This document shows, piece after piece, positions 8,809 through 18,618 of a stretch of DNA of 47,900 nucleotides. How positions within the stretch are numbered: position 1 is the stretch's first letter; every line of letters begins with the position of its first letter. This DNA comes from Gammaproteobacteria bacterium. Its GTDB lineage: Bacteria > Pseudomonadota > Gammaproteobacteria > JAJRRL01. The position numbers and the translations under genes were made by a program. Location: the NCBI GenBank assembly GCA_024279495.1, contig JAJRRL010000021.1, positions 1-47,900 of the forward strand, given 5' to 3'. The notes beneath the pieces were generated by a model. The model saw only the letters and a list, made by a program, of their open reading frames with translations. It was not told where the DNA came from and did no database searches.

Positions 8809-11349
8809 ATGACAAAGAGAATAGCTTCAGTGACAGAACAAAACGGAACAGAACTGACCACCGTGAGCAACACAACCCGGCTTGATCCACCAGTTCCAAC
8901 CGGCAAGCTCATCGACCTAGGTCAAGATGAAAGCACACCTGCCTCTCCTCAACAAACTACCATTGTCGTGAATAATGATTCAATCAGCAATGAAGCCGCC
9001 GCTCTCGAAGAAGCCATTCCTCAAAGAGGCTTTAAAGCGCCCATGGCCTTAACCCTTAACGGAAAGATTATCCCAATTCCTTCTGGCACAGAAGCATCTG
9101 CCGTATCGCTTGACCCAAATGATCCTGTTGTCCAAAATCTCAGCAAATTTTCAGCCAATTCGGCCCCTCGCTTAGCCGCTTTCACCTTTAGTTCATTCGC
9201 CTTGTATCCTTTCTTAATGTTTGGTTGCCGAGGCCAAGAAATTACCGCAGAAATGGAAACCTGGGTGAACGTCACATCAACCTTAATCTCCTGGCTGGCA
9301 AATGTTCTGCTGACCACGGAAAGTTGCAAACGATCCATTCAGCTCCTTATGGCTCAAGCTTGCCATATCAGAAATCTCTGCAAAAACAAAGAATACGCTG
9401 AAGCAGCTGTAGAAATCATGGGGGTGATCAGTGGTACGCTATTAGCAGGTATTTCCTTGCTACCCTTTCAATTTCTGTTACTAGAAATGGGCACCCCAGA
9501 ACAAAAAAAACTCTTTGAGATAATAGGAAATGGCACAGCGCCTTACAATGGCACTCAAGCTATTGACCAAACACTTGGCAAAGCCTGCTCAGCTATTTTC
9601 TCCGACACCTACTGGCCAGTTGGATCCCCTCTTTCAGCTCTCAACTTTGGCCTTATGTTTTATGGAGCGGCTCACAGCCTACCACGCAAGTTTCTTACTC
9701 ATCTAAAGCATCTTATTTCTGACATAAGACAAGCGCCTCATTTTAGCAAAAGCATTTGGAGCACCGTTACTTTTTTAACTCAACTCTTCATGATTCTTGG
9801 GTTTGCTGACCCTAAAAACACGTCCCCCAGTGCCGATAGCAATTCATTTTTCGCCTACTTTAAACCTACTCAAATGCTCACTTTTGCCCTCCTCTGGCCT
9901 TTGATGATGCGAGTTAATAACACTTTCGCTAAACAAGAAAACAGACAACCTAAAAACTGGGCGTATCAAGTTATTATTAACTTATTTAATGCCAACAACC
10001 TTCTTGGTTTAATCCCTTTGGTTGCATTAGCTATCTTCCAGCTAGAAGCAAACCCAAGCTCAGAAAACAAGCCAATAAGCGACGCCTCAACAGCCTTTCC
10101 ATACACCTCATTTGCACCATCAAACAATCAGGAAGGTGGTTCTGAGTTTATGCAAACTGTGACCGTTGCCTCGTTAGCTGTTTTTGCTTCTTTTATCGGG
10201 AGCATTATTGAAGGCCCCCTTAAGGAGCTACTATGGCAACCTGCTTATGTGATGACCGCAGCGCTTAAAGCTGTTTTCAGAGCATGCTTCCCAAAAGCTG
10301 CGATATTACAACCTGACTTAACTCAAGAAGATGCTCGCTTAACAGCGGCACGCTTCCTTGTGCGAATCCCCTATGATCTAACACTTGGCGCGGTCTTTTT
10401 CACCACCTTTGCTGCCGTTCAAAACACCATAGAGGATGCACTCAAATCTGGCTTATCTGAATTTTGGACTGGCTATTCAAGTTTGATTGCTATTCTAGGA
10501 GGACTAACCTTTAACATGCCTGAAATTGCCAGAATCTTTTTTGGTGCCCTTGTGAAACGCTCAGACAAATGGCTAGAAAGCCTACCTTTATTCAATAGCA
10601 TGAGAAAAGAACAAGAAGTCGTTGCTGAATATGGCGAGAAGCTTCCTTTATTCAGGGAGCTGGTCGCAAAAAGAGCCGGCGGTAACTTACAATTATTGCC
10701 CCCTACCACACTTCCTGCTACCAGTATTCCTGGCTTTTTAAGCATGAGCACAGCATCTTGCGCAGAATCAGCAGGCAAGAATTGCGCTGCCTCTCTGGGT
10801 ACGTATCTCGGGGCAGCCTTTGCTGCGCTACTTCTGATTAACTTTAGCTACATGGGATCTCGAAAACTCATGGGGCTTAACTCATACAATCCCGAACAAT
10901 ACAATGAGCCCTCTGATATGGCCGCTTGGTTTTGTGCAATCTTCATGACGTCTATCATGTTTCAGGGAATGGCTTGCTTTACTAACCACATGGCAAATAA
11001 ATCTGACGCTGATACTACCGCTGCTGGTTCTACCACTGACCGCTTCGTAACTCTTGAAACTGGAACTAATACCAGCAGCCAACCTGTTGCCAAGGCCGTG
11101 ACTGATGGTACTGACGACCCTTCTGCCGAAGTCGTAGCTAAAGGTAACGAAGATGGTGCCGAAGCTAAAGATAGCGAAAACGGTAATACAGGCACAACCT
11201 CCCAGCAAAAAGCAACAGCAAGAGGACCTGTGCCAGTGGGACCAGGAACCAGCCAAAGCGCACACTCAGTAACAAATCAAAAAAACTCTAGCCGTCAGCA
11301 GAAACCTGGTGCTGCTAAGCACGTAAGAAAGTACGGTTTCGATCTATAG
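8809..11349 (+). CDS. Polytopic membrane protein of unknown function (paralog C)
   Basis: The 846-residue product is intact. About 118 polar residues come first, then roughly ten to twelve hydrophobic segments from residue 120 to 730, and a hydrophilic tail of about 115 residues rich in S, T, G, K and A that ends KHVRKYGFDL. It is clearly related to paralog B (KNTSPSADSNSFFAYFK, LTHLKHLI, WPVG) and more distantly to paralog A. The start ATG at 8809 follows GAGAG. The gap of about 100 bases to paralog B suggests separate translation but possibly one transcript, since the first terminator seen is after this gene. The long polar tails on both ends would suit a protein displayed at a membrane. 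No known domain was recognised and no function is claimed. Confidence 0.88.
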   Translation: MTKRIASVTEQNGTELTTVSNTTRLDPPVPTGKLIDLGQDESTPASPQQTTIVVNNDSISNEAAALEEAIPQRGFKAPMALTLNGKIIPIPSGTEASAVSLDPNDPVVQNLSKFSANSAPRLAAFTFSSFALYPFLMFGCRGQEITAEMETWVNVTSTLISWLANVLLTTESCKRSIQLLMAQACHIRNLCKNKEYAEAAVEIMGVISGTLLAGISLLPFQFLLLEMGTPEQKKLFEIIGNGTAPYNGTQAIDQTLGKACSAIFSDTYWPVGSPLSALNFGLMFYGAAHSLPRKFLTHLKHLISDIRQAPHFSKSIWSTVTFLTQLFMILGFADPKNTSPSADSNSFFAYFKPTQMLTFALLWPLMMRVNNTFAKQENRQPKNWAYQVIINLFNANNLLGLIPLVALAIFQLEANPSSENKPISDASTAFPYTSFAPSNNQEGGSEFMQTVTVASLAVFASFIGSIIEGPLKELLWQPAYVMTAALKAVFRACFPKAAILQPDLTQEDARLTAARFLVRIPYDLTLGAVFFTTFAAVQNTIEDALKSGLSEFWTGYSSLIAILGGLTFNMPEIARIFFGALVKRSDKWLESLPLFNSMRKEQEVVAEYGEKLPLFRELVAKRAGGNLQLLPPTTLPATSIPGFLSMSTASCAESAGKNCAASLGTYLGAAFAALLLINFSYMGSRKLMGLNSYNPEQYNEPSDMAAWFCAIFMTSIMFQGMACFTNHMANKSDADTTAAGSTTDRFVTLETGTNTSSQPVAKAVTDGTDDPSAEVVAKGNEDGAEAKDSENGNTGTTSQQKATARGPVPVGPGTSQSAHSVTNQKNSSRQQKPGAAKHVRKYGFDL

Positions 11350-11366
11350 CTAAAAACAAGCGACGC

Positions 11367-11406
11367 AAAAGCAGTTGATTACATTAGAAGTCAGCTGCTT
11401 TTTTTT
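11367..11406 (+). terminator. Terminator after the paralog array
   Basis: Stem AAGCAGTTGA (11369-11378) pairs with TCAGCTGCTT (11391-11400), with one G-U, followed by a run of T to 11406. It lies 20 bases after the stop of paralog C and directly before the end of the convergent permease gene. Confidence 0.8.
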
Positions 11407-12799
11407 AACTTTTTTTACGCCTAATAAGCAATAAAGGAATAAGCGACATCACTAAAAGCCCAGATATGAGTAATAGCTCATAATGCATTACGCTGCCAGA
11501 CAAGCCGTTTGACGGCGGAAAAAAGCCAACAATAAACGTGGCCAAAGAAGCAAGCCAGCCAAAGCCTGCTACAATCCAAATACCAAGTTTACCTCCTGGA
11601 ATCATAAAGCCAGGCAAACGCTTGTGTTTACGATACCGCAGCACAATGGCTGCAACAAATAAAATAAGATACATCAGCATGTAAAGCTGAGCTGCCAAAG
11701 CCGTTAGTAACCAATAAGACGTATTCACCGAAGGCAACAGCAAAAACACCGTTGAAACCACACTCACAATAATCGCCTGAACCACCAATAATCGCGCAGG
11801 AACGCCTCTTTTACTTTCTTTAGAGAAGTAATGGCCCGGCGCGTTTTTAGCTAAGGCATACGAAATACCGCGCGCAGGTGCAATGATCCAGTTATTAACG
11901 CTACCTAAGCCTCCCACTACTAAGCTTAAAGCCATGACGGGTAATAAAGCATGCCAATGATAAGCCGAGAAAAAAGCATCGAAGGCTTGCATAATGCCAG
12001 CAACTAAACTGATTTTATCGTGAGGCAATACAGCAGCAATGGATAGTGAACCGCACATTAAAGTAAAGACAATAATCACGGTCGCCAGCAACATCGCTTT
12101 TGGGTAATCACGATTCGGTGATTTGACATCTCGCGAGTGAACGGTCGCAATTTCCATGCCACAGAACGACATAATCACCCCAGTCAACGCAATCCAAAGC
12201 GTTTGATGACCATCTGCATGAGGCAGCCAATGCGAAGGAGACAGCTGAATGTGTGATGCATGCCCGTTCAGCAACCACGTAGCGCCTAAGGCAATAATCA
12301 ACCCCATTGGCAGAAGCAAACCAAAGATCGAACATGCATTAGCAACCAAGGCAGACGCATTAATGCCAAGCAAATTGATGATGGTCACCGCCCAAAAGGA
12401 CACAATAATGATGGTCACTAAAAAGTAAGGATTACTCGCCAAGGTAGGAGAAAAAAGATAAGCCACTGTGCCAGCTAAAAAGGACAAAATGGTCGGATAC
12501 CAAATCACGTTTTCTATCCACTGAAACCAGACCGCCAAATAACCCATACGCTCACCAAAAGCATCGGCTACCCAAGCGTAAACACCGCCCTCTCGAGGAT
12601 GCGTCGAAGCCAGCTCCGCTGAAACCAAAGCACTTGGCAGCAAGAAAAATAAAGCGCCTATCAGGAAAAAGAAAATAAGCGTTGAGCCAAATAAGGCCGT
12701 GGCAGGTAGGTTTCTGATGCTATCGACAGATCCTGCGGTGATCATGGCTAGGCTGAATACACCTAAAGGCTTCGCTAAGCGCTTGGAAGAAAGTGACAT
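11405..12799 (-). CDS. APC-superfamily amino-acid permease
   Basis: The product has 464 residues from the ATG at 12799, which has GGGAG six bases upstream; the frame is open to 12832 but without ribosome binding site support. About twelve membrane helices are visible. The N-terminal SLAMITAGSVDSIRNLP segment and the HPREGGVYAWVADAFG loop are typical of the amino-acid/polyamine/organocation superfamily, closest in feel to the glutamate:GABA antiporter and related permeases. It probably imports or exchanges amino acids across the inner membrane; the substrate cannot be read from the sequence. It stands alone, convergent with the paralog array, and its upstream region holds repeats. Confidence 0.88.
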   Translation of the reverse strand: MSLSSKRLAKPLGVFSLAMITAGSVDSIRNLPATALFGSTLIFFFLIGALFFLLPSALVSAELASTHPREGGVYAWVADAFGERMGYLAVWFQWIENVIWYPTILSFLAGTVAYLFSPTLASNPYFLVTIIIVSFWAVTIINLLGINASALVANACSIFGLLLPMGLIIALGATWLLNGHASHIQLSPSHWLPHADGHQTLWIALTGVIMSFCGMEIATVHSRDVKSPNRDYPKAMLLATVIIVFTLMCGSLSIAAVLPHDKISLVAGIMQAFDAFFSAYHWHALLPVMALSLVVGGLGSVNNWIIAPARGISYALAKNAPGHYFSKESKRGVPARLLVVQAIIVSVVSTVFLLLPSVNTSYWLLTALAAQLYMLMYLILFVAAIVLRYRKHKRLPGFMIPGGKLGIWIVAGFGWLASLATFIVGFFPPSNGLSGSVMHYELLLISGLLVMSLIPLLLIRRKKS

Positions 12800-12926
12800 T
12801 TCTGCTCCCAAAAATCGACCATCGTACCCCACTTTGCAAGCCGTGACAAAGCCTGGGGTACACCCCGTAGGATTCGCTCCCTGAGCAATACAGTTATCTC
12901 TCTTTGTGCCGCCTCCTGAATGCTAG

Positions 12927-13030
12927 GGGTAAATCTTTAAAGACCCTTAGTCCGCATCATATGCGTACTGGATCAAGCCTGGGTCTGGATCCCCGTGTCA
13001 CCCCGTTGCAAAACGGGGCCCAGGGTGATC
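12927..13030 (+). repeat. Dispersed palindromic repeat, copy 2 (TCCGCAT-type core)
   Basis: This copy shares AAATCTTTAAAGA and GGATCAAGCCTGGGTC with the other copies. Its central palindrome is different: AGTCCGCATcatATGCGTACT instead of GTTGTTAC..GTAACAAC. It also holds a CCCCGTTGCAAAACGGGG hairpin. It is closest to the copy at 33848-33928. Confidence 0.65.
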
Positions 13031-13082
13031 TGTGGTTGTTTTTCTCAAAGCAGTGTGCGGAGCTGAGCTCACAATAATGTTA

Positions 13083-13172
13083 GGGCTTAATCTTTAAAGA
13101 TCACTAATTGCTACTTCGTAACAACGGATCGAAGCCTGGGTCCTCGACGTCATTTTATTCCTGAGGATGACA
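13083..13172 (+). repeat. Dispersed palindromic repeat, copy 3 (GTTGTTAC-type core)
   Basis: The copy reads from GGGCTTAATCTTTAAAGATC through the degenerate core TTGCTAC..GTAACAA, then GCCTGGGTCCTCGACGTCA, to GGATGACA. Together with copy 2 it fills the gap between the permease and the tRNA terminator; no gene is seen from 12800 to 13220. Upstream similarity to copy 1 extends into CTCACAATAAT. Confidence 0.75.
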
Positions 13173-13220
13173 AAAATTGAACCAGCTAATTTAAGTCGGA
13201 GGTTAAAATCCAACAGTACA

Positions 13221-13263
13221 TAAAATAAATCTCACATGCCCTACGGGTATGTGAGATTTATTT
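13221..13263 (-). terminator. Terminator of the tRNA-Ser/tRNA-Arg transcript
   Basis: A strong hairpin lies directly after the encoded CCA of tRNA-Arg. Its arms, AAATAAATCTCACAT (13223-13237) and its exact complement (13249-13263), are followed on the minus strand by TTTTAT. Confidence 0.85.
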
Positions 13264-13339
13264 GGTGCGCCCGGAAGGATTCGAACCTCCGACCACCTAG
13301 TTCGTAGCCAGGTACTCTATCCAGCTGAGCTACGGGCGC
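13263..13339 (-). tRNA. tRNA-Arg (anticodon ACG)
   Basis: A 77-base cloverleaf: acceptor GCGCCCG pairs with CGGGCGC, the D-arm has AGCTCAGCTGGATAGAG, the anticodon stem-loop is CCTGG-CTACGAA-CTAGG, and the T-arm has GGTTCGAATCC. The 3' CCA is encoded. The A34 anticodon is normally deaminated to inosine to read CGU, CGC and CGA. It lies 8 bases downstream of tRNA-Ser, as in the csrA-serV-argV arrangement of other gammaproteobacteria. Confidence 0.97.
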
Positions 13340-13347
13340 GGGTATCC

Positions 13348-13440
13348 TGGCGGAGAGAGAGGGATTCGAACCCTCGATGGAGCTTGTCACCCCATACTCC
13401 CTTAGCAGGGGAGCGCCTTCAGCCACTCGGCCACCTCTCC
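13348..13440 (-). tRNA. tRNA-Ser (anticodon GCU)
   Basis: A 93-base tRNA with a long variable arm, as expected for serine. The acceptor starts GGAGAGG and the 3' end is TCTCTCC-G-CCA with CCA encoded. The anticodon loop CTGCTAA sits between CTCCC and GGGAG and reads AGC/AGU. It lies downstream of csrA and its terminator, and upstream of tRNA-Arg. Confidence 0.97.
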
Positions 13441-13471
13441 CAGGAAGGCCAAAGGGTATCAAAATATGATC

Positions 13472-13519
13472 CAAAATAAAACCCCTAATTAGAGTTTATT
13501 ATAACTCTAAAGGGGTTTC
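13472..13519 (-). terminator. csrA terminator
   Basis: On the minus strand the stem AAACCCCTTTAGAGTT pairs with AACTCTAATTAGGGGTTT around a short ATAATA loop, followed by TATTTTGG. It lies about 22 bases after the csrA stop and before tRNA-Ser. Confidence 0.85.
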
Positions 13520-13541
13520 ATTGCTGGAAGTGGTTATTTAC

Positions 13542-13724
13542 TTATTCCTGATCGTCTACAGACTCACCTTGAATACGATCATAAATTTCTTCTCGATGAA
13601 CTGATACCGTTTTAGGTGCATCAATACCCAAGCGTACCTGACTACCTTTTAAACCAAGAACTGTGATTTTCACATCGTCGCCAATGATTACTGATTCACC
13701 TATACGTCGCGTCAATATTAACAT
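13542..13724 (-). CDS. csrA: Carbon storage regulator CsrA (RsmA)
   Basis: A 60-residue RNA-binding dimer that represses or stabilises target mRNAs by binding GGA motifs near ribosome binding sites. The sequence [17 protein letters not shown], the [12 protein letters not shown] segment and [10 protein letters not shown] are diagnostic, including the RNA-contacting R44-type region. A strong AAGGAGAG precedes the start. In Legionella and Coxiella relatives CsrA controls the switch between replicative and transmissive states; whether that holds here is inference. It follows alaS by 107 bases and is followed by its own terminator and two tRNA genes, an order conserved in gammaproteobacteria. Confidence 0.98.
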   Translation of the reverse strand: MLILTRRIGESVIIGDDVKITVLGLKGSQVRLGIDAPKTVSVHREEIYDRIQGESVDDQE

Positions 13725-13831
13725 AGTGCCCTCTCCTTAACGTCCATTGCGTTATGTTAGATAAGCCAACTATAGATAATATTGTTCAATATTTCTACAA
13801 TATCAAGGAAAAGAACGCTAACTCTTTGTTT

Positions 13832-16444
13832 TTAGCTTCCAAGACGCTCTTGAATCCAAGGGACAACACTTGCCAATGCTTTTGGCAAATGCTCAGGCTG
13901 ATCTCCGCCACCTTGAGCCAAGTCAGGACGACCTCCCCCTCGACCACCAATTTGACTAGCCACATGCTTTAACAAATCACTAGCGGTAAAAAAATCATGG
14001 CAATTTTTAGTTACCCCGGCAACCAACTGGACCTTGCCCTCAATCACTGCTGCCAACAATAAAGCACAACGAGGTGTTTTCTCTTTAAGACGATCCAATA
14101 ATACCCGCATTGACTCACGATCTGAGCCATCAATCTTTAATGCTAGTACTGTGACACCCGATATATCTTGCGCTTGATCCAATAAATAACCAATTTGATG
14201 TACAGATAACTGCTGCCTTAGCTGTTGAAGCTCTCTACCTTGCTCTTTCATTTGCCCCAACAACTGAAGCACACGCTTAGGTAGATTGGGTACTGATGAC
14301 TTAAGCTGCTCAGCTAAACTCGACATCACGCGCTCTTCGCTTTCTACGTATTCAATCGAAGCTTCGCCCGTCACAGCTTCTATTCGACGAACCCCTGATG
14401 CACAAGCCGTCTCTGAGGAGATTTTAAATAAGCCTATATCTCCTGTGCGTTTAACATGTGTGCCACCACACAACTCAATTGAAAAATCACCAAAGGATAC
14501 CATCCGAACCACTTTACCATAACGCTCACCAAACAACGCAAGCGCGCCTCGCTTTTTTGCTTCCTCTGGCGTTAGTTCAATAATCTCACCAATATGATTA
14601 GCTCGTATTTGCTGGTTGACTAAACGCTCTACTGATTGAACTTCTTGTGCAGATAAACCTGTTGAGTGAGAAAAGTCAAAACGCAATCGTGCAGGCTCAA
14701 CCAAAGAACCTTTTTGCTGCACATGATCCCCCAAAACTCGACGCAATGCTTCATGTAATAAATGCGTAGCAGAATGATTTAATGTTGTTGAAAGACGACT
14801 TTGATCAACATCTGCTGTCACAGTGTCATCTACTTCAACAGAGCCTTTAATCATTTTTCCGTAATGTAAAACAACATCGCCTTGCTTTTGAGTGTCTCGT
14901 ACTCGAAAACTACCTGACTTAAAATGCAAATAACCTTGATCACCTACCTGTCCACCAGATTCAGCATAGAAAGGTGTTTTATCAAGCAAGATAATGCCTT
15001 CCTGATCGACTATTATTTCGGTAACAGGTTTATCATCTTGCAATAAACCAATCACACTGGATGTCACAGTCAATTCATCGTAACCCACAAATTCAGTACG
15101 ACCCATAATATGTAAATGCTGTGTCTGATTCAAATTAAACGTTTGATTTCTCTGAGACATTAAGCGCTGGCGATTCATGCAGGAATTGAAACCTTCCATG
15201 TCCATCTCAAAGCCTCTTTCTCGCGCAATATCAGCGGTTAAGTCGGAGGGAAAGCCATAGGTGTCGTAAAGCTGAAAAATCACATCTCCGGAAATAGCAT
15301 CTCCTAATTGCATGTCTGATAATACTTGGTCGAGCAAGCGAATACCTTTAAGTAAGGTTCTAAAAAACTGCTCTTCTTCATTTAAGAGAACTTGTTCAAT
15401 CAAGGATTGAGAAGACAGCAAGTGCGGATAATCATCAGCCATACACGAGACAACAGAAGCGACCAAACGATAGAAGAATGGCTCTTTCTGGCCAAGCATG
15501 TATCCGTGTCTCACCGCTCTTCGAATGATGCGTCTCAAAACATAGCCGCGCCCTTCATTGGATGGCGTTATTCCATCAGCAATCAGAAAAACACTTGCAC
15601 GAATATGATCAACCAAAACACGCATGGATTTATTTTCTATATCAGACACTTCAATTAGCTTTGCCAGTTCTCGTAATAGAAATTGAAACAAATCGATATG
15701 GTAGTTATCGGAAACACCTTGTAAAACAGCTGCAACACGCTCTAAGCCCATGCCGGTATCAACACAGGGTTTAGGGAGTGGATTCAATTTACCTTCGCTA
15801 TCGCGATTGTATTGCATAAAGACCATGTTCCAAATTTCAACGTAACGATCTCCGTCTTCTTCTGGTGTTCCTGGCGGGCCTCCAGCCACATCAGGACCAT
15901 GATCGTAAAATATCTCTGAACAAGGTCCGCACGGGCCCACATCACCCATCTGCCAGAAATTATCTTTTTCACCACACTCTGTGATGCGCTCTGGATCAAA
16001 ACCAATGGTATTTATCCAAATGTCTTTTGCTTCCGGATCATCTTTATAAACGGTCACCCACAGTTTCTCTTTTGAAATTTTCAATACATTTGTTAGAAAA
16101 TCCCAAGCGTATTCCAAAGCTTCTTTTTTGAAATAATCGCCAAAGCTAAAGTTACCCAACATTTCGAAGAAAGTATGATGCCTTGCTGTGTAACCCACAT
16201 TCTCAAGGTCATTGTGTTTACCACCTGCTCTCACACAACGCTGTATTGACGTGGCTCGCTTATAATCCACGCTTCGTAAGCCTAAAAACAATTCTTTGAA
16301 TTGGACCATACCGGCATTGGTAAAAAGCAACGTTGGGTCGTTCCCCGGAACCAGCGAACTACTGGGAATTAGCTCGTGACCTTTCTGAACAAAGTAATCC
16401 GTGAATAAGTGACGTATTTCATGACATTTTAATTGATCGTTCAT
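13832..16444 (-). CDS. alaS: Alanyl-tRNA synthetase
   Basis: Charges tRNA-Ala and edits mischarged seryl- or glycyl-tRNA. The ATG at 16444 (GAGGA upstream) gives the canonical N-terminus with [20 protein letters not shown] and 870 residues, the family length; the longer open frame to 16531 adds a non-conserved leader that intrudes on recX. The catalytic core has the [15 protein letters not shown] motif. The editing domain has zinc-type motifs HSATHLLH and [13 protein letters not shown], and the C-terminal domain ends in a glycine-rich [14 protein letters not shown] segment followed by the short C-Ala tail. It lies between recX and csrA. Confidence 0.97.
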   Translation of the reverse strand: MNDQLKCHEIRHLFTDYFVQKGHELIPSSSLVPGNDPTLLFTNAGMVQFKELFLGLRSVDYKRATSIQRCVRAGGKHNDLENVGYTARHHTFFEMLGNFSFGDYFKKEALEYAWDFLTNVLKISKEKLWVTVYKDDPEAKDIWINTIGFDPERITECGEKDNFWQMGDVGPCGPCSEIFYDHGPDVAGGPPGTPEEDGDRYVEIWNMVFMQYNRDSEGKLNPLPKPCVDTGMGLERVAAVLQGVSDNYHIDLFQFLLRELAKLIEVSDIENKSMRVLVDHIRASVFLIADGITPSNEGRGYVLRRIIRRAVRHGYMLGQKEPFFYRLVASVVSCMADDYPHLLSSQSLIEQVLLNEEEQFFRTLLKGIRLLDQVLSDMQLGDAISGDVIFQLYDTYGFPSDLTADIARERGFEMDMEGFNSCMNRQRLMSQRNQTFNLNQTQHLHIMGRTEFVGYDELTVTSSVIGLLQDDKPVTEIIVDQEGIILLDKTPFYAESGGQVGDQGYLHFKSGSFRVRDTQKQGDVVLHYGKMIKGSVEVDDTVTADVDQSRLSTTLNHSATHLLHEALRRVLGDHVQQKGSLVEPARLRFDFSHSTGLSAQEVQSVERLVNQQIRANHIGEIIELTPEEAKKRGALALFGERYGKVVRMVSFGDFSIELCGGTHVKRTGDIGLFKISSETACASGVRRIEAVTGEASIEYVESEERVMSSLAEQLKSSVPNLPKRVLQLLGQMKEQGRELQQLRQQLSVHQIGYLLDQAQDISGVTVLALKIDGSDRESMRVLLDRLKEKTPRCALLLAAVIEGKVQLVAGVTKNCHDFFTASDLLKHVASQIGGRGGGRPDLAQGGGDQPEHLPKALASVVPWIQERLGS

Positions 16445-16484
16445 TCTTTCCTCGTTGGCATTGGGGTTGAAGCTCATAGCGCTC

Positions 16485-16955
16485 TTAGAGAGCCATATCA
16501 TCAGCGTAGGCAGACTTCTCCCACCGGGCATAATCTATCACCATCATGCGCACCAGTCGATAAGAAAAACCGCGATTAACGCAGTGTCTCATGGCTTTAT
16601 CGTTAATAGGCCACTCTGGGGCCGCGTCAAAGCGCCTAGACCAATGTTTTGCCAGAGTTTTACACCAAAACGAGTCCCCTTTGGGAAATCGACTAGAAAT
16701 CAGCTCAGATCGCGTTAATTGCAGTAATTCTGACTTGATTTTGTCCGGCCCCATACCTCGGCTCGTTCTGGAGCGCAAATAGGCATCAAAGGCTCTTTCC
16801 TCAGACAGTAAATTGCCGATCAAAAGTTGATCGATAGCATCTGTTATCTGATCTGGCTCATACCCTTTTTTCGAAAGCTTCTTCCGAAGCTCTCTCTCAA
16901 AGTGCTCTCGCTGCGCAAGATACCTAACTGCATCTGACATAATGGAACTAGCCAC
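16485..16955 (-). CDS. recX: RecA regulatory protein RecX
   Basis: RecX binds RecA filaments and limits their extension. The 156-residue product has the helical triplet-repeat makeup of the family: [19 protein letters not shown], then [13 protein letters not shown] and [18 protein letters not shown]. It sits directly after recA with the usual recA-recX-alaS order. The start is uncertain: a GTG at 16955 or an ATG five codons later, neither with a strong ribosome binding site. The C-terminal part is less conserved but complete. Confidence 0.92.
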   Translation of the reverse strand: MASSIMSDAVRYLAQREHFERELRKKLSKKGYEPDQITDAIDQLLIGNLLSEERAFDAYLRSRTSRGMGPDKIKSELLQLTRSELISSRFPKGDSFWCKTLAKHWSRRFDAAPEWPINDKAMRHCVNRGFSYRLVRMMVIDYARWEKSAYADDMAL

Positions 16956-17002
16956 TGCAAGGTCCGTTTGCCATTCGTTTTTCGAAGCGAAACAAACAAG
17001 CC

Positions 17003-18040
17003 CTACTCAACAAGGGCCTCTTCTTTCTTGGCTGCCTCTTGAGTAGTATCCGGCAACAAAATCGCTCTGAGTGACGCTTCAATTTCAGCGGCTATCTCTT
17101 TGTGTTCTTGCAAATATTGACGAACGTTATCTTTACCTTGGCCAATCCGATCACCTTTATAGCTATACCAAGCACCAGATTTCTGAACCAACTCGTGCTG
17201 CACACCAAGATTAATTAATTCACTTTCTAATGAAATACCTTCTCCGTAATAAATATCAAAATGAACCTGTTTGAATGGAGGAGCCATTTTATTTTTCACT
17301 ACTTTAACGCGTGTTTCATTACCTAAAATTTCATCGCCTTTTTTGATGGAACCCGTACGACGAATATCAAGACGAACTGATGCATAAAATTTAAGAGCGT
17401 TACCACCGGTTGTTGTTTCAGGATTACCAAACATCACGCCTATTTTCATTCGGATTTGATTAATGAAAATCACCAAAGTATTTGTACGCTTGATACTACC
17501 TGTTAGCTTTCGTAATGCTTGAGACATTAAGCGAGCTTGCAAACCCATATGAGAATCACCCATATCGCCTTCGATCTCTGCTTTAGGTGTCAGCGCGGCC
17601 ACAGAGTCAATGACTAAAATATCAACCGCTCCAGATGCAACTAATTTATCGGTAATTTCTAAGGCTTGCTCACCTGTGTCTGGTTGAGAAACAAGCAAGT
17701 TATCGGTATCAACACCCAATTTCCCTGCATAAATAGGGTCTAAAGCATGCTCAGCATCCACAAAAGCTGCCACACCGCCTGTTTTTTGGCATTCTGCAAT
17801 GGCTTGCAAAGCCAAGGTTGTTTTACCAGAAGATTCAGGGCCATAAATTTCAACAACGCGGCCTCTAGGAAGTCCGCCGATACCCAAACCCACATCCAAG
17901 CCCAAAGAGCCCGTAGAGATTGTCTCAACACCTGCTCCTGCGGTAGAATCACCCAAGCGCATGATAGAACCTTTACCAAATTGTCTTTCAATTTGCGATA
18001 GTGCCGCATCTAAGGCTGTTTGTTTTCCTGCTTTGCTCAT
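17003..18040 (-). CDS. recA: Recombinase RecA
   Basis: Forms ATP-dependent filaments on single-stranded DNA for homologous recombination. The ATG at 18040 follows GGAGGG and gives 345 residues beginning [18 protein letters not shown]; the open frame further upstream is not conserved. The Walker A motif GPESSGKT lies at 67-74, [11 protein letters not shown] is the Walker B region, and [20 protein letters not shown] is the L2 DNA-binding loop. A good sigma-70 promoter lies about 60 bases upstream. No LexA-type box was recognised there, in contrast to most gammaproteobacterial recA genes. Confidence 0.98.
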   Translation of the reverse strand: MSKAGKQTALDAALSQIERQFGKGSIMRLGDSTAGAGVETISTGSLGLDVGLGIGGLPRGRVVEIYGPESSGKTTLALQAIAECQKTGGVAAFVDAEHALDPIYAGKLGVDTDNLLVSQPDTGEQALEITDKLVASGAVDILVIDSVAALTPKAEIEGDMGDSHMGLQARLMSQALRKLTGSIKRTNTLVIFINQIRMKIGVMFGNPETTTGGNALKFYASVRLDIRRTGSIKKGDEILGNETRVKVVKNKMAPPFKQVHFDIYYGEGISLESELINLGVQHELVQKSGAWYSYKGDRIGQGKDNVRQYLQEHKEIAAEIEASLRAILLPDTTQEAAKKEEALVE

Positions 18041-18100
18041 ATTCCCTCCTAATCGGGTTTTGGTTAAAATTCGAGGTTTGATTGATCTACTCTGCCGGCC

Positions 18101-18129
18101 AGTGTAGCTGCTCTGAATCAGCAGTTCAA
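18101..18129 (-). promoter_or_regulatory. recA promoter (sigma-70 type)
   Basis: On the minus strand TTGAAC (18124-18129) and TACACT (18101-18106) are separated by exactly 17 bases. The spacer contains CTGCT..AGCAG, an inverted repeat that does not fit the CTGT-N8-ACAG LexA box. Confidence 0.65.
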
Positions 18130-18138
18130 TCAACCTTC

Positions 18139-18618
18139 TTAGCTTATTTGTATATGCTCACAAGCCCATGCTAGCAATGTCTCAATGGTCTCATTTTGTA
18201 TGGCTTCTCGATTGCCCGAACAGTGCAATAAGCGGGCATACACCTGGCCAGAGCGTAACGCTAAACCAATAAATACAGTGCCAACAGGTTTGTTTGGAGT
18301 ACCTCCTGCTGGGCCTGCCACGCCCGTTGTGCTCAAAGCGATATTTGCTCGAGAATGAGCCAAAGTACCTTGCGCCATGGCTTTGGCAACCTCTGCACTC
18401 ACTGCCCCATGCTCTTTTAGCATTGACTCAGGCACATCGAGCATGGATGCCTTGGCTTCATTACTGTAGGTAACAAACCCACAGTCAAACCATCCTGAAG
18501 CCCCAGATACACTCACAATCTCTCGAGACAAACCACCTGCTGTGCAAGACTCGGCCACAGCAAGAAGCCACTTTCTTTCGGTTAAATATTGCCCCAACTG
18601 CAAGCTGATATCGGCCAT
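18139..18618 (-). CDS. pncC: CinA C-terminal-domain protein (PncC, NMN amidohydrolase)
   Basis: The family deamidates nicotinamide mononucleotide in the pyridine nucleotide cycle. The 159-residue product is a single CinA-C domain with the diagnostic [16 protein letters not shown] near the N-terminus and the [21 protein letters not shown] loop. The N-terminal MoCF-like domain of full CinA is absent, as in many gammaproteobacteria. The ATG at 18618 has AGGGG upstream; an open frame extends to 18675 without support. It sits just upstream of recA on the same strand; recA's own promoter lies at the end of the coding region, which allows separate expression. Confidence 0.93.
   Translation of the reverse strand: MADISLQLGQYLTERKWLLAVAESCTAGGLSREIVSVSGASGWFDCGFVTYSNEAKASMLDVPESMLKEHGAVSAEVAKAMAQGTLAHSRANIALSTTGVAGPAGGTPNKPVGTVFIGLALRSGQVYARLLHCSGNREAIQNETIETLLAWACEHIQIS

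Noticed and set aside
11055-11265. Minus-strand frames opposite the paralog C tail
   Set aside because: The plus strand is clearly coding and the minus frames are low-complexity shadows.
13241-13474. Open frame across the two tRNA genes
   Set aside because: The sequence folds into two standard tRNAs; the frame is a well-known spurious product of tRNA regions.
18041-18138. CTGCT..AGCAG and CTGGCCGGCAG in the recA upstream region as LexA boxes
   Set aside because: The spacing and half-sites do not fit CTGT-N8-ACAG.
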